From positions 4,774,001 through 4,838,000 of the forward strand of contig NZ_OY762229.1 in assembly GCF_963665355.1 (NCBI RefSeq): a stretch of 64,000 nucleotides of DNA, written 5' to 3'. This stretch comes from an uncultured Desulfobacter sp. Its GTDB lineage: Bacteria; Desulfobacterota; Desulfobacteria; Desulfobacterales; Desulfobacteraceae. The notes beneath the pieces were generated by a model. The model was given only the letters and a program-made list of their open reading frames with translations, did no database searches and was not told the DNA's origin. The position numbers and the translations under genes are program-made. Below, piece by piece: positions 45,114 to 54,571 of the stretch (position 1 is the first letter of the stretch; each line of letters begins with the position of its first letter).

Positions 45114-46484
45114 ATGACATCTGATCCACGCTATATCGCATATACCCTGATTGAAGCCGGGCAAAAGCTGACCCTGCCCCTTGACCGCGCCGTTGAGGAT
45201 GCGGCTCAACAGCTTGAAAGCCTGAGTCAAAAGGACAAAGGCCTTTGCCACGCCATTGTGTTCGGAGTGTTCAGGCACCGGGGACGCATTGATCAATTGA
45301 TCGGCCACTGCTCCAAACTTGCCTTTGACAAAATTGATCCCAAGGTAAAAACAATATTGCGGCTTGGGGTGTTCCAGATCGTTTTTTTGGACAGGGTGCC
45401 TGATTTTGCAGCCATCAATACCACGATTGAACTTGCAAAATCCGTATGCGGCAAAAAGGCATCCGGTTTTATTAATGCTGTTTTGCGCAATATAGCCAGA
45501 TCGCACCAAGAGATCGCCCTGCCCTGTTCAGATAAAAACCTCACCGGACATCTTGCTGCGGCCTTTTCCATACCACCCTGGCTCGGTAAACGCTGGGTGG
45601 AAAGATATGGCACAGAAAAGACCCTGGCCCTGGGCCGCGCATTGATGGATTTGCCCCCGTTTACACTGAGGATCAACCCGCGCAAAACCAGCCGGGAGGA
45701 TCTGATGGCAAATTTTGAATATGCTGGGATCAAAACAAAGGCAACACACTTCAGTCCCCTGGGACTCCAGGTGCAGGCATCCGGCGTTGCCGTTCCTGAT
45801 CTGCCCGGATTTCATGAGGGTCTATTCCTAATCCAGGATGAAGCTGCCCAGCTTGCCGTGCAGCTTTTAGGACCCAAACCCGGCGAAAATATTCTGGATG
45901 CCTGTGCAGGCTTAGGCACCAAAACCATACACATGGCCCTTGAAATGGAAAACAAAGGCAACATTACAGCCAATGACACCGGCGAAAACAAAGCCCTGCG
46001 ACTTGAAAGCGAAGCCCTGCGACTGAATATTGACAATATTCGCACCACCCATGTGGACATGGCCCGGGCCGGGTTTACAGATTTTTCATTCTATTTTGAC
46101 AGAGTACTTGTGGATGCGCCCTGTACGGGTTTGGGTGTCCTTGCCAGAAACCCGGACAGCCGCTGGAAAAGAAATTTAAAAGACATTTCCCGCATGGCAG
46201 CCCTGCAAAAAAAAATCCTTAACGGCGCCGCCAATGTGGTGGCCCCCGGCGGCATACTGGTATACGCGGTCTGCTCCTGCGAACCCGAAGAGACAACCCA
46301 GCTGATTCAGCGGTTCTTAGAGAAAAGAAAAGATTTTTCCCCGGATCCTTCAGGCTTTGGAGCGCAGCTGCCCTTTTTCTGCGAATCCGGGGAGAACACA
46401 TTTGAAAAAACAACTTTTCCTGACCATCTTGAAATGGACGGTTTTTTCATGGCCAGGATGAGACGCAACAAAAAAGAACAATAA
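45114..46484 (+). CDS. rsmB: 16S rRNA m5C967 methyltransferase RsmB
   Basis: This 456-residue protein has an N-terminal NusB-like RNA-binding domain (DKGLCHAIVFGVFRHRGRID) and a C-terminal SAM-dependent methyltransferase. The SAM site reads LDACAGLGTKTIHMA. The two catalytic cysteines are in VDAPCTGLG and YAVCSCEPEE. It methylates C967 of 16S rRNA. It sits in the def-fmt-rsmB order found widely in bacteria. Confidence 0.95.
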   Translation: MTSDPRYIAYTLIEAGQKLTLPLDRAVEDAAQQLESLSQKDKGLCHAIVFGVFRHRGRIDQLIGHCSKLAFDKIDPKVKTILRLGVFQIVFLDRVPDFAAINTTIELAKSVCGKKASGFINAVLRNIARSHQEIALPCSDKNLTGHLAAAFSIPPWLGKRWVERYGTEKTLALGRALMDLPPFTLRINPRKTSREDLMANFEYAGIKTKATHFSPLGLQVQASGVAVPDLPGFHEGLFLIQDEAAQLAVQLLGPKPGENILDACAGLGTKTIHMALEMENKGNITANDTGENKALRLESEALRLNIDNIRTTHVDMARAGFTDFSFYFDRVLVDAPCTGLGVLARNPDSRWKRNLKDISRMAALQKKILNGAANVVAPGGILVYAVCSCEPEETTQLIQRFLEKRKDFSPDPSGFGAQLPFFCESGENTFEKTTFPDHLEMDGFFMARMRRNKKEQ

Positions 46485-46534
46485 TGGGATCAGGGAATAA
46501 AAACCTGTCCCACATAGATAAACAGGAGAATACA

Positions 46535-47185
46535 ATGACACTGATCGCCCCTTCTATTCTGTCGGCTGATTTCACCCGTTTGGGGGAAGAGGTTAAAGCG
46601 GTTGAAACCGCAGGTGCTGACTGGATTCACATTGATGTCATGGACGGACAGTTTGTACCCAATATTTCCTACGGCCCCATTGTGGTAGAGGCCTGCAAAC
46701 GCGCCACCAACCTGGCGCTGGACGTTCACCTGATGATTGAGACCCCGGATGCCAGGGTCCCTGATTTTGCCAAAGCAGGAGCCGACTACATCAGCGTCCA
46801 TGCCGAAGCATGCCCACATCTGCACCGAAGTCTTCAGCTGATAAAAAGCTTAAACGTCAAGGCCGGCGTTGCCCTGAACCCGGCGACGCCACTGTCATCC
46901 ATCGAATATGTCATTGATATGCTGGATTTTGTCCTCATCATGAGTGTCAATCCCGGTTTTGGAGGCCAGAAGTTCATCAATTCCAGCATAGCTAAAATCA
47001 CCGCGTTGTCTAAAATGCTGGCTGATGCGGGCTCCAATGCCATTATCCAGGTGGACGGCGGCGTAAACAACGATACCATCGGGGGTGTGAGCCGGGCCGG
47101 TGCCCACTGTTTTGTGGCCGGTTCTGCCATCTTTAACACCCCTGACTATAAAAAAACCATCGACGGCCTTCGCGAGCTTTCTTGA
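46535..47185 (+). CDS. rpe: Ribulose-phosphate 3-epimerase
   Basis: This 216-residue TIM-barrel enzyme interconverts ribulose-5-P and xylulose-5-P. Motifs: APSILSADFTRLGEEV, the metal/acid segment HIDVMDGQFVPN, VHLMIETPD, MSVNPGFGGQKF and QVDGGVN. ATG 46535 has SD GGAG 6 nt upstream; a longer in-frame start at 46484 adds a non-conserved tail. It lies between rsmB and the ACT protein. Confidence 0.95.
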   Translation: MTLIAPSILSADFTRLGEEVKAVETAGADWIHIDVMDGQFVPNISYGPIVVEACKRATNLALDVHLMIETPDARVPDFAKAGADYISVHAEACPHLHRSLQLIKSLNVKAGVALNPATPLSSIEYVIDMLDFVLIMSVNPGFGGQKFINSSIAKITALSKMLADAGSNAIIQVDGGVNNDTIGGVSRAGAHCFVAGSAIFNTPDYKKTIDGLRELS

Positions 47186-47199
47186 AAAAAAGGCAACAA

Positions 47200-47751
47200 A
47201 TGAACAAAATGATAATTTCTGTCCTGGCCAAAGACCGGCCGGGCATCATCGCAAGCGTCACTGCAGATCTGTGCGATCTGGGGTGCAACCTTAAAAACGT
47301 CAACCAGATGATACTTCAAAACCAGTTTGCCGGCTTCTTTGTAGTCCAGGCACCCGAAGGCGTATCCTGTGAAACCATCAGCCGGGAACTGACCCTGAAA
47401 GAGGAAGACCAGGGACTGACCATCCATGTCAGATCCCTTGAGGAAGAGCCCCAGGAACCTGTGGCGGAGACGGAAATTTTTCTAATTACCACCTCAGGTC
47501 CCGACCAAAAAGGTCTTGTGGCTCAACTATCCGCCATTATAGCAAGTTTCGGCGCCAATATCGTCAACCTCAAAGCCGTGTTCATGGGCGGCTCCAATCC
47601 CAATGAAAATGTTATGTCCTATCAGGTTCTGATAACCAAACAGATAGATGCCCCTGCCATGTTTGCCGCTCTCAGGGAAAAAGCCAGGGAACTGAACCTG
47701 GACATCCGTATCCAGCATAAAAATATTTTTGACGTGACCAACAAGATATAA
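47200..47751 (+). CDS. Double ACT-domain regulatory protein (GcvR-like)
   Basis: This 183-residue protein has two ACT domains: MIISVLAKDRPGIIASVTAD at the start and ITTSGPDQKGLVAQLSAIIA in the second half. This GcvR-like arrangement binds amino acids. The next gene encodes UPF0210, a common partnership, so the ACT protein may regulate that enzyme; this is inference. ATG 47200 has AAGG 6 nt upstream; TTG 47182 is also in frame. Confidence 0.85.
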   Translation: MNKMIISVLAKDRPGIIASVTADLCDLGCNLKNVNQMILQNQFAGFFVVQAPEGVSCETISRELTLKEEDQGLTIHVRSLEEEPQEPVAETEIFLITTSGPDQKGLVAQLSAIIASFGANIVNLKAVFMGGSNPNENVMSYQVLITKQIDAPAMFAALREKARELNLDIRIQHKNIFDVTNKI

Positions 47752-47764
47752 GGGAATTTTCAAG

Positions 47765-49135
47765 GTGTTTGAAGATCAGGAAATTATCTCCACCATAGAG
47801 ATGGTAAAAAATGAAAAGCTGGACGTACGGGCAGTTACCTTGGGAATCAGCCTGTTTGACTGTATTTCCCATGATCTGAACGTGTTCAAAAAAAATATCC
47901 GCGAAAAGATCATCGGCCATGCATCCACGCTGGTGGAGACCTGCGACCAGGTGGGAGACAAATACGGAATCAAGGTGGTCAACAAACGAATCTCCATCTC
48001 CCCCATAGCCCTGGTAGGTGCATCTTTTTCATCTGAGCAGATGGTGGAGATCGCCCATGAACTCAATGACATCGCAAAAACCGTGCATGTGGATTTCATC
48101 GGCGGATTTTCAGCTCTTGTGGAAAAAGGCATTGCCAGAGGGGATCAGGCTCTCATTGACGCTATCCCCCAGGCGCTTGCCACCACCCAGAGGATCTGCG
48201 CGTCTGTAAACGTGGCCACCACCAAGGCCGGAATCAATATGGATGCTGTTCTGGCCATGTCCAGGGCCATTAAAAAAGCCGCGGCCCTCACTGCAGATCA
48301 AGACGGTCTGGCCTGTGCCAAGCTGTGCGTGTTTTCAAACATCCCCCAGGACATGCCTTTTATGGCAGGCGCCTATCTTGGGGTGGGCCAGGCTGATGCT
48401 GTGATCAATGTCGGTGTTTCCGGACCCGGGGTGGTCAAACGCGCCATTGAAAGAAATCTGTCCCAGAAGCGCTTGCGCCTTGGTCAAATTGCCGAAATCA
48501 TCAAACGCACGGCCTGCAAGGTTACCCGGGTGGGAGAACTCATTGGCCGCGAGGTGGCAGACATCCTTAACATCCGGTTTGGCGTGGTGGATCTCTCCCT
48601 TGCACCGACCCCCACGGTGGGTGACAGTGTGGGTGAAATATTCCAGGCCTTAGGTCTTTCCCATATTGGTGTGCCAGGATCCACTGCGGCCTTGGCCATG
48701 CTCAATGATGCGGTGAAAAAAGGAGGGGCCTTTGCATCATCCCATGTAGGCGGCCTGTCCGGAGCCTTTATTCCTGTCAGTGAAGACTTGAACATTGCCG
48801 AGGCTGCCCAAAAAGGGTTTCTCTCCGTAGAAAAACTTGAAGCCATGACCTGTGTCTGTTCCGTGGGACTGGATATGGTGGCGGTGCCCGGAGATATAAC
48901 AGAACAGGTGTTGGCCGGCATCATTGCAGATGAAATGGCCATCGGCATGATCAATGCAAAAACAACGGCCACACGCATTATCCCGGTACCCGGCAAAAAA
49001 GCGGGAGACAACGTCATGTTCGGCGGGCTTCTGGGCAAGGCCACCATCATGAATGTGCCCCACCTTGACTTAAAAGATATTTTTGTGGAATATGGCGGAC
49101 ACATCCCCGCCCCCATTCACAGCCTCAAGAATTAG
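47765..49135 (+). CDS. UPF0210 (PFL/DUF711) family protein
   Basis: This 456-residue protein matches UPF0210: GISLFDCISHDLNVFKKN, VGASFSSEQMVEIAHEL, DMPFMAGAYLGVGQADAVIN and VPGSTAALAMLNDAVKKGG. The fold is related to pyruvate-formate-lyase-type barrels, but the glycyl-radical apparatus is absent and the reaction is unknown. The start is GTG 47765 with a weak AGGG SD. It is paired with the ACT-domain gene upstream, as in many genomes. Confidence 0.9.
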   Translation: MFEDQEIISTIEMVKNEKLDVRAVTLGISLFDCISHDLNVFKKNIREKIIGHASTLVETCDQVGDKYGIKVVNKRISISPIALVGASFSSEQMVEIAHELNDIAKTVHVDFIGGFSALVEKGIARGDQALIDAIPQALATTQRICASVNVATTKAGINMDAVLAMSRAIKKAAALTADQDGLACAKLCVFSNIPQDMPFMAGAYLGVGQADAVINVGVSGPGVVKRAIERNLSQKRLRLGQIAEIIKRTACKVTRVGELIGREVADILNIRFGVVDLSLAPTPTVGDSVGEIFQALGLSHIGVPGSTAALAMLNDAVKKGGAFASSHVGGLSGAFIPVSEDLNIAEAAQKGFLSVEKLEAMTCVCSVGLDMVAVPGDITEQVLAGIIADEMAIGMINAKTTATRIIPVPGKKAGDNVMFGGLLGKATIMNVPHLDLKDIFVEYGGHIPAPIHSLKN

Positions 49136-49146
49136 GATACCCGCAC

Positions 49147-50331
49147 ATGAGCGCCACCCAAGGCCCGGGCCAGTTGCCCCAGGGGGAGAGAATTGATTAT
49201 AAAATTGTCCTGGTCTTAAGCCTAGTCCATTTTACAGGGGATTTTTACTCTTCCTTTTTCACCCCTTTGCTGCCGGCATTCAAGGCCAAGCTGTGTCTGA
49301 CCCTGACCCAGGTGGGCCTGATTACCGGCACCGTGCGCTTTCTATCCTTTGTGGTGCAGCCGGTGGTGGGGTATCTGGCTGACAGGTACGAAACACGCTG
49401 GTTTGTGCTTCTCGGATTGTTTCTGGTCTTTTTTTTCATTCCTTTTTCCGGTATTGCACCCAGTTACTGGATACTGCTTGCCATCCTTTGCCTGGGGTCT
49501 TTTGGCTCCTCCATGTTCCACCCCTCCACGTCGGGTATGGTGAATCTATATGCCGGCAACCAGGCAGGCTTTGCACAGTCTATTTTCAATACCGGAGGAA
49601 CCCTGGCCTTTGCTTTGGGGCCTGTGTTCATTACCTGGTATGTAAGCCGGTATGGGCTGTCCGCCATGCCCTGGACTATGCTTCTGGGGCTTGTGTCCTA
49701 TATATTCTGCCTGAAATATATGCCCAAACCTCTGTCCGAGAATATGGCAGGATTGGGCTTTTTAAACAGTTTAAAGCACACCTTTGGCAAGGTGTATAAA
49801 GCGGTTTTTTTAATCTGGCTGACCATGGTGCTGCGTGCGGTTGTGGGCCAGACCTTTTTAACCTTCATGCCCATCCACCTGACCCTTAACGGCCATGCGC
49901 TGCCTTCTGTGGGGGTAATCATTGCGCTCTTCACCATTGCCGGGACCTTGTCCGGACTGACGGCAGGCTATTGCGCAGACCGGTTCGGGTTCAAGCCTGT
50001 CTTTTTTGTGTCATACCTGCTGATGCCGCCCACACTTTTGATGTTTTTATACATGCCTGGGTTATGGACTTACGCGGGCTCGTTTCTTTCCGGCTTTTTT
50101 GTGCTTGCCCCCATGCCTCTGGGTGTAGTCATGGCCCAGAAGCTTGCCCCCGGATCCAGGGCCATGGCCGCCAGTCTTATGATGGGACTGGCCTATGGGC
50201 TTGGCGGGGTGATTGCGCCCGGAATCGGCTGGCTGGCGGATATTTTCGGACTGACTATCGTCCTTCAGTGCACGGCGTTTGTTCCTCTGGTTTGCCTTGT
50301 CCCCATTGCCCTGTTCCCTAAAATAAGATAG
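49147..50331 (+). CDS. MFS transporter (fosmidomycin-resistance-like)
   Basis: This 394-residue protein has twelve membrane segments. FTGDFYSSFFTPLLPAFKAK near the N-terminus, SSMFHPSTSGMVN and FFVLAPMPLGVVMAQKLAPG resemble the Fsr/fosmidomycin-resistance branch of MFS exporters. The substrate is not known. It sits 11 nt after UPF0210 and 11 nt before the radical SAM gene, consistent with co-transcription. Confidence 0.85.
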   Translation: MSATQGPGQLPQGERIDYKIVLVLSLVHFTGDFYSSFFTPLLPAFKAKLCLTLTQVGLITGTVRFLSFVVQPVVGYLADRYETRWFVLLGLFLVFFFIPFSGIAPSYWILLAILCLGSFGSSMFHPSTSGMVNLYAGNQAGFAQSIFNTGGTLAFALGPVFITWYVSRYGLSAMPWTMLLGLVSYIFCLKYMPKPLSENMAGLGFLNSLKHTFGKVYKAVFLIWLTMVLRAVVGQTFLTFMPIHLTLNGHALPSVGVIIALFTIAGTLSGLTAGYCADRFGFKPVFFVSYLLMPPTLLMFLYMPGLWTYAGSFLSGFFVLAPMPLGVVMAQKLAPGSRAMAASLMMGLAYGLGGVIAPGIGWLADIFGLTIVLQCTAFVPLVCLVPIALFPKIR

Positions 50332-50342
50332 GCCTATAATCC

Positions 50343-52001
50343 ATGGCGGATATTGTTCTGATTGCCCCGCCCATCCGGGAATTTTACCTGACGAAAAAAC
50401 GTACCATCCCCTATGGGCTTGCCTGTATTGCCACCCAGCTTGAACAGGCCGGATTTTCATGCACCATCATTGATGCGCTGGCCAGGGATAAGTCAAAAAT
50501 CATTGAATATCCTGAACATTTTGATCACCTCATTCCCCATTACGGAAGAACCGATCTTACTTTTTTTTCTCTATTCCACCACTACCGGCACTTTGGCTAC
50601 AGCTTTGAGCATATTGCCAATCTGGTCAGGCAGGAAAAGCCTTTCTTGGTGGGTATATCGGCCTTATTCACCCCCTATTTTCGGCAGGCGCTGGATACGG
50701 CAAGGGCGGTAAAATTATTTTGGCCCAACGCATTTATTGTGCTGGGCGGACATCATGCCACCCAGTTTCCGTCACACTGCCTTGAAAACAAGGAAATTGA
50801 CTTTTTAATCCAGGGAGAGGGCGAAGCCCCCATGGTACAGCTGGCGCGTGTGCTGAAAGGCCGGGCTCCCGGCACTTTACCCCACCCAGATGATTTAATA
50901 CAAATCAGCGGCATCGGTTTCCGGCAGGGCCATGAGATTGTTCTTAATCCACCGTCCTGGGCTGACTGCCCCCATGGGCTTGATCAGACTGCCATGGATA
51001 AAATTGACTGGCATTTTTACCAGCGCAATAAAAAAGCCGCCATCACCATTGTGGCTTCAAGGGGATGTCCTTTTTCCTGTTCCTATTGTGCGGTGTCTTC
51101 ATCCAGCAATTATGCGGGTTTTCGGATGCGTCCGGTTAAAGATGTTCTTGATGAAATAACATTACAGGCAAAATCCAAACAGATCGGGTTCATTGATTTT
51201 GAGGATGAAAATTTAACTCTCAAAAAATCGTGGGTCCTTGAACTTTTGGGCGGCATCCGACAAATATTCAAAGGACAGGAGACTGAACTGCGGGCCATGA
51301 ATGGACTTTTTCCCCCATCCCTTGACAAAGAGATCCTGACAGCCATGAAAGAAACCGGCTTCAAAACCTTGAATCTGTCTGTGGGCTCTTTCAGTGCAAC
51401 CCAGTTAAAACGCTTTAAACGCCCCGATGTCAGAGAGGCACATGACAGGGTACTGGATATGGCCAGGGAGCTTGATATGGATTGTGTCTCGTATCTTCTC
51501 GGGGCTGCTCCCGGTCAGACGGCGGACACCACCTTGAATGATCTATTAACACTTGCAGCCAAACGCACCATTGCAGGCCTATCCATTTATTATCCAGCCC
51601 CAGGCAGCTCTGACTATGCCCTGTGCGAAAGACAGCGACTGCTGCCCCATGATTTCAGCCTAAGTCGTTCCACAGCCTTTCCAGTGGTTGATACCACCTC
51701 AAGGCTTGAAGCGGTAACGCTTTTGCGCCTGGCAAGAATTTTAAATTTTCTTAAAGCCTATGTGGATCAACATGGTGTTTTACCCAAATCGTTACGCGCA
51801 AACCACATTTCAGAAATTGAAAACAGCTGCCATGGAGAGCTGGATAGATACAAGGCCAGCATCCTTTTAATCCGAATGTTTTTATCAGACGCTGTCCCCA
51901 GGGGTATGGATTATGAGGGCCGCATCTACCACCATCCCCACAGCAGGGAGTTATGTAAAAAATTCGTCCAGGGGCTTGTACAGCCTCCTGCAGCTGTTTG
52001 A
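50343..52001 (+). CDS. B12-binding-domain radical SAM protein
   Basis: This 552-residue protein has an N-terminal cobalamin-binding-type fold (LIAPPIREFYLTKKRTIPYG, LGGHHATQFPSHC) and a radical SAM core with CPFSCSYC: cysteines 242, 246 and 249 bind the [4Fe-4S] cluster. Such proteins carry out methyl transfers or ring rearrangements, but the substrate is not defined here. It ends the nine-gene run that starts at ribF. Length is normal. Confidence 0.85.
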   Translation: MADIVLIAPPIREFYLTKKRTIPYGLACIATQLEQAGFSCTIIDALARDKSKIIEYPEHFDHLIPHYGRTDLTFFSLFHHYRHFGYSFEHIANLVRQEKPFLVGISALFTPYFRQALDTARAVKLFWPNAFIVLGGHHATQFPSHCLENKEIDFLIQGEGEAPMVQLARVLKGRAPGTLPHPDDLIQISGIGFRQGHEIVLNPPSWADCPHGLDQTAMDKIDWHFYQRNKKAAITIVASRGCPFSCSYCAVSSSSNYAGFRMRPVKDVLDEITLQAKSKQIGFIDFEDENLTLKKSWVLELLGGIRQIFKGQETELRAMNGLFPPSLDKEILTAMKETGFKTLNLSVGSFSATQLKRFKRPDVREAHDRVLDMARELDMDCVSYLLGAAPGQTADTTLNDLLTLAAKRTIAGLSIYYPAPGSSDYALCERQRLLPHDFSLSRSTAFPVVDTTSRLEAVTLLRLARILNFLKAYVDQHGVLPKSLRANHISEIENSCHGELDRYKASILLIRMFLSDAVPRGMDYEGRIYHHPHSRELCKKFVQGLVQPPAAV

Positions 52002-52050
52002 ATTTATCCACAAAGTAACTCAATCTGCTTAGCCCTGCCCGTTCATCCAC

Positions 52051-52140
52051 CTATTTTATATGAAAAGTCAAATCATTCAAACTTTGTTGTGGGCTAAACC
52101 TGGCAGCTGACATGTCAGGTCAGCCCATGGCTGTTATTAA
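52051..52140 (-). repeat. Interspersed two-hairpin 3'-UTR repeat, copy R4
   Basis: On the minus strand it reads AATAACAGCCATGGGCTGA, then a palindrome CTGACATGTCAG, then AGCCCACAACAAAGTTTGAA and TTTTCATATAAAATA. It is nearly identical to R3 over its conserved blocks. It lies 62 nt past the gdhA stop in gdhA sense. Confidence 0.75.
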
Positions 52141-52201
52141 CAATATTCTGTTTCAGGAATTATTGATTTCACTTGATATCGGCCTGACCTTTGAGTCGCA
52201 A

Positions 52202-53551
52202 TCAGACAATGCCATGGTCCATCATGGCGTCGGCCACCTTCACAAATCCCGCAATGTTGGCACCGTTCACGTAATTGCCGGGTGTCCCGTACTCTTCGGC
52301 CGCATCCAGGCAGGCGTGGTGAATGCTTTGCATGATGCCTTTGAGCTTGCTTTCAACCTCATCCCTGGACCATTTAATGCGCATGGAGTTCTGGGACATC
52401 TCAAGGCCGGATACAGCAACGCCCCCGGCATTGGATGCCTTACCCGGGGTATAGAGCAGCTTGTGATCCAGGAAAATATTAATGGCTTCCGGGGTTGACG
52501 GCATATTGGCGCCTTCGCATACAAGGAACACACCGTTGTTGACCAGGTTCTGGGCATCCTTTGCATTGATCTCGTTCTGGGTGGCGGAAGGAAACGCGCA
52601 ATCAGCCTTATGATCCCACAGGGGATTGTGGTCCAGGCTGCCGTCAACGGGCGTGTACCGGGCCTTGGGATATTTTTCCACATACTCCTTGATGCGGCCC
52701 CGTTTCACATTTTTGAGGTACATGATCCACTGCAGGCGATTTTCGTCAATGCCTTCCTCGTCATAAATGTAGCCCGAGGAGTCGGAGAGCGTCACTACCT
52801 TTCCGCCCAGATGGTTGATCTTCTCCGTGGTATACTGGGCCACGTTGCCCGAACCGGACACCAGGCAGATTTTATTTTTCAGATTGTCGTTCCGGGTGGC
52901 CAGCATCTCATCGGCAAAGAAGACAGAGCCGTAGCCCGTGGCCTCGGGCCGTATCAGGGAGCCGCCCCAGTTCAGGGCCTTTCCGGTGAGCACACCGGAA
53001 AATTCATTTTTCAGCTTTTTATACATGCCGAACAGATAGCCGATCTCCCGGCCTCCCACCCCGATATCGCCTGCCGGGACATCCGTGTTATGGCCGATGT
53101 GGCGGTACAGTTCCGTCATGAAGCTCTGGCAGAACCGCATCACCTCAAAGTCGGATTTCCCCTTGGGGTCAAAGTCGGACCCGCCTTTGCCGCCACCCAT
53201 GGGAAGCGTGGTCAGCGCGTTTTTAAAGACCTGCTCAAAGGCAAGGAACTTCAGGATGGACAGGTTCACGGAAGGGTGAAATCGCAACCCTCCCTTGTAG
53301 GGACCGATGGTCGAGTTCATTTGAATGCGAAAACCTCTGTTCACCTGCACCCGGCCCTGGTCATCCACCCAGGGCACCCGGAACTGAATCACGCGCTCCG
53401 GTTCCACTATACGCTCCATGATGCCTGCATGCCGGTATTCCGGATTTTTATCAAGCACGGGTTTTACGGATTCCGCCACCTCGTGAACCGCCTGGTGGAA
53501 TTCTTTTTCATAAGGATCTCTGCCTTTGACAATGTCCATAATGGTTCCCAT
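52202..53551 (-). CDS. gdhA: NADP-type glutamate dehydrogenase
   Basis: This 449-residue hexameric-type enzyme interconverts glutamate with 2-oxoglutarate and ammonium. Seen: the catalytic region PMGGGKGGSDFDPKGKSD, DVPAGDIGVGGREIGYLFG and the nucleotide-binding motif SGSGNVAQYTTEK. The length fits the short (about 450-residue) bacterial group. ATG 53551 is preceded by GGAG at 10 nt; an in-frame longer start at 53644 is unlikely. Repeat R4 lies downstream. With glnK-amtB it is part of nitrogen assimilation. Confidence 0.95.
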   Translation of the reverse strand: MGTIMDIVKGRDPYEKEFHQAVHEVAESVKPVLDKNPEYRHAGIMERIVEPERVIQFRVPWVDDQGRVQVNRGFRIQMNSTIGPYKGGLRFHPSVNLSILKFLAFEQVFKNALTTLPMGGGKGGSDFDPKGKSDFEVMRFCQSFMTELYRHIGHNTDVPAGDIGVGGREIGYLFGMYKKLKNEFSGVLTGKALNWGGSLIRPEATGYGSVFFADEMLATRNDNLKNKICLVSGSGNVAQYTTEKINHLGGKVVTLSDSSGYIYDEEGIDENRLQWIMYLKNVKRGRIKEYVEKYPKARYTPVDGSLDHNPLWDHKADCAFPSATQNEINAKDAQNLVNNGVFLVCEGANMPSTPEAINIFLDHKLLYTPGKASNAGGVAVSGLEMSQNSMRIKWSRDEVESKLKGIMQSIHHACLDAAEEYGTPGNYVNGANIAGFVKVADAMMDHGIV

Positions 53552-53783
53552 ATTGAATCGTCTCCTGCATTTAAGGGTGATTGCTTTGTGCCATTGAAAG
53601 ATTGGTCCCGGTACCGGCAAAATCGCCTGACACCTTTTAAACATGGACCATTAATTCTACCATGGCTTGGGAAGGCCGTGAAGGAAATTTCTTTGAGAAT
53701 TCGTGTTTGACCCGTATATTGACAAGCCTGCCGGAGATGATAGGATGCCTGGGAATTTTAATGCAAAACAGGATATGAACATC

Positions 53784-54188
53784 ATGCCTCTGGATACTGT
53801 TCTTGACACTGTGTTTCTTCCTTCAGGCCAAGGCCGGGTGATTGTCATGAATGCCCCGCCCTCAATCCCGGGACTCTTTGCCCGGCTGATCAGCCTGTCC
53901 ATGGTCCGGCCTGCGTTCCCGGCCCCGGATACGGTTCTTGAAAACGTCTGTGTGGTTTATCCCGGTGTCACTGTTGACCCGGATAGGGTAAGCCGGTTCC
54001 GACAGGTATGCGGATACGACATGGACAGAGCCCATGTGCCGGCATCATTTATCCAGTCCCTGTTCATCCCCATTATGTCACGGTATATATCGTCTTCGTT
54101 CTTTCCCGTCAGCCCCATGGGACTGATCCAGACCGCCCAGTCCTTTGAGCTGGTCCAGCCGGTGGGAAAAAATCGGAATAGAACTTAA
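53784..54188 (+). pseudogene. Truncated MaoC-like (acyl dehydratase) gene, N-terminal part only
   Basis: The open frame encodes about 134 residues (161 from GTG 53703). They match the N-terminal half of hotdog-fold MaoC-type proteins: VDPDRVSRFRQVCGYDMD, HVPASFIQSLFIPIMS and FFPVSPMGLIQTAQSFEL. The family normally continues for another 130 or more residues with the catalytic dehydratase motif. Here it stops at 54188 and the riboswitch promoter follows at once. A 3' deletion is likely. Confidence 0.6.
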
Positions 54189-54213
54189 TAGTGTATCAAT
54201 TGTTTATCAGGAC

Positions 54214-54242
54214 TTGACTTGAAACGCTGAAAGGCCTATCTC
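54214..54242 (+). promoter_or_regulatory. Promoter of the FMN riboswitch and ribB
   Basis: TTGACT (54214-54219), a 17-nt spacer and TATCTC (54237-54242) predict a start near 54249, just before the riboswitch. Confidence 0.55.
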
Positions 54243-54253
54243 TGCAAGAGTTT

Positions 54254-54415
54254 TTGTTCTCAGGGCGGGGTGGAACTCCCCACCGGCGGTAATCTGTAAA
54301 ATTTGATGTCAAATTTCAGGGAAGCCCGCGAGCGCTTTGCATTTTTTGTGCAAAGGTCAGCAGATCTGGTGAAACTCCAGAGCCGACGGTAACAGTCCGG
54401 ATGGAAGAGAATAAG
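54254..54415 (+). promoter_or_regulatory. FMN riboswitch (RFN element)
   Basis: The conserved core is easily read: TTCTCAGGGCGGGGTGGAA, CTCCCCACCGGCGGTAAT, GCCCGCGAGCG, GTCAGCAGATCTGGTG, CCAGAGCCGACGGTAACAG and TCCGGATGGAAGAGAATAA. TTCTC near 54257 and GAGAA near 54408 close P1. It binds FMN and represses the downstream ribB gene. Transcript control is suggested by the promoter directly upstream. Confidence 0.97.
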
Positions 54416-54518
54416 CAAAAAACGCAGCACCATTGCGTTCACCGTTTGTCGGCAGATTTTGTCGATAAGTGGTGGTATGGTAATGGAGGATGCTGTCTTG
54501 CCTTTTTGTTCCTGCGCC

Positions 54519-54571
54519 CTGATTCATGTATTAATTTATAATTATGATCAAGGAGTTGAATCATGAATCAG
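54519..54571 (+). promoter_or_regulatory. Hairpin containing the ribB start codon
   Basis: CTGATTCATG (54519-54528) is perfectly complementary to CATGAATCAG (54562-54571), which includes the ATG of ribB (54563-54565). The SD AAGGAG lies in the 33-nt loop. The hairpin could be the expression platform acting at translation. Confidence 0.55.
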
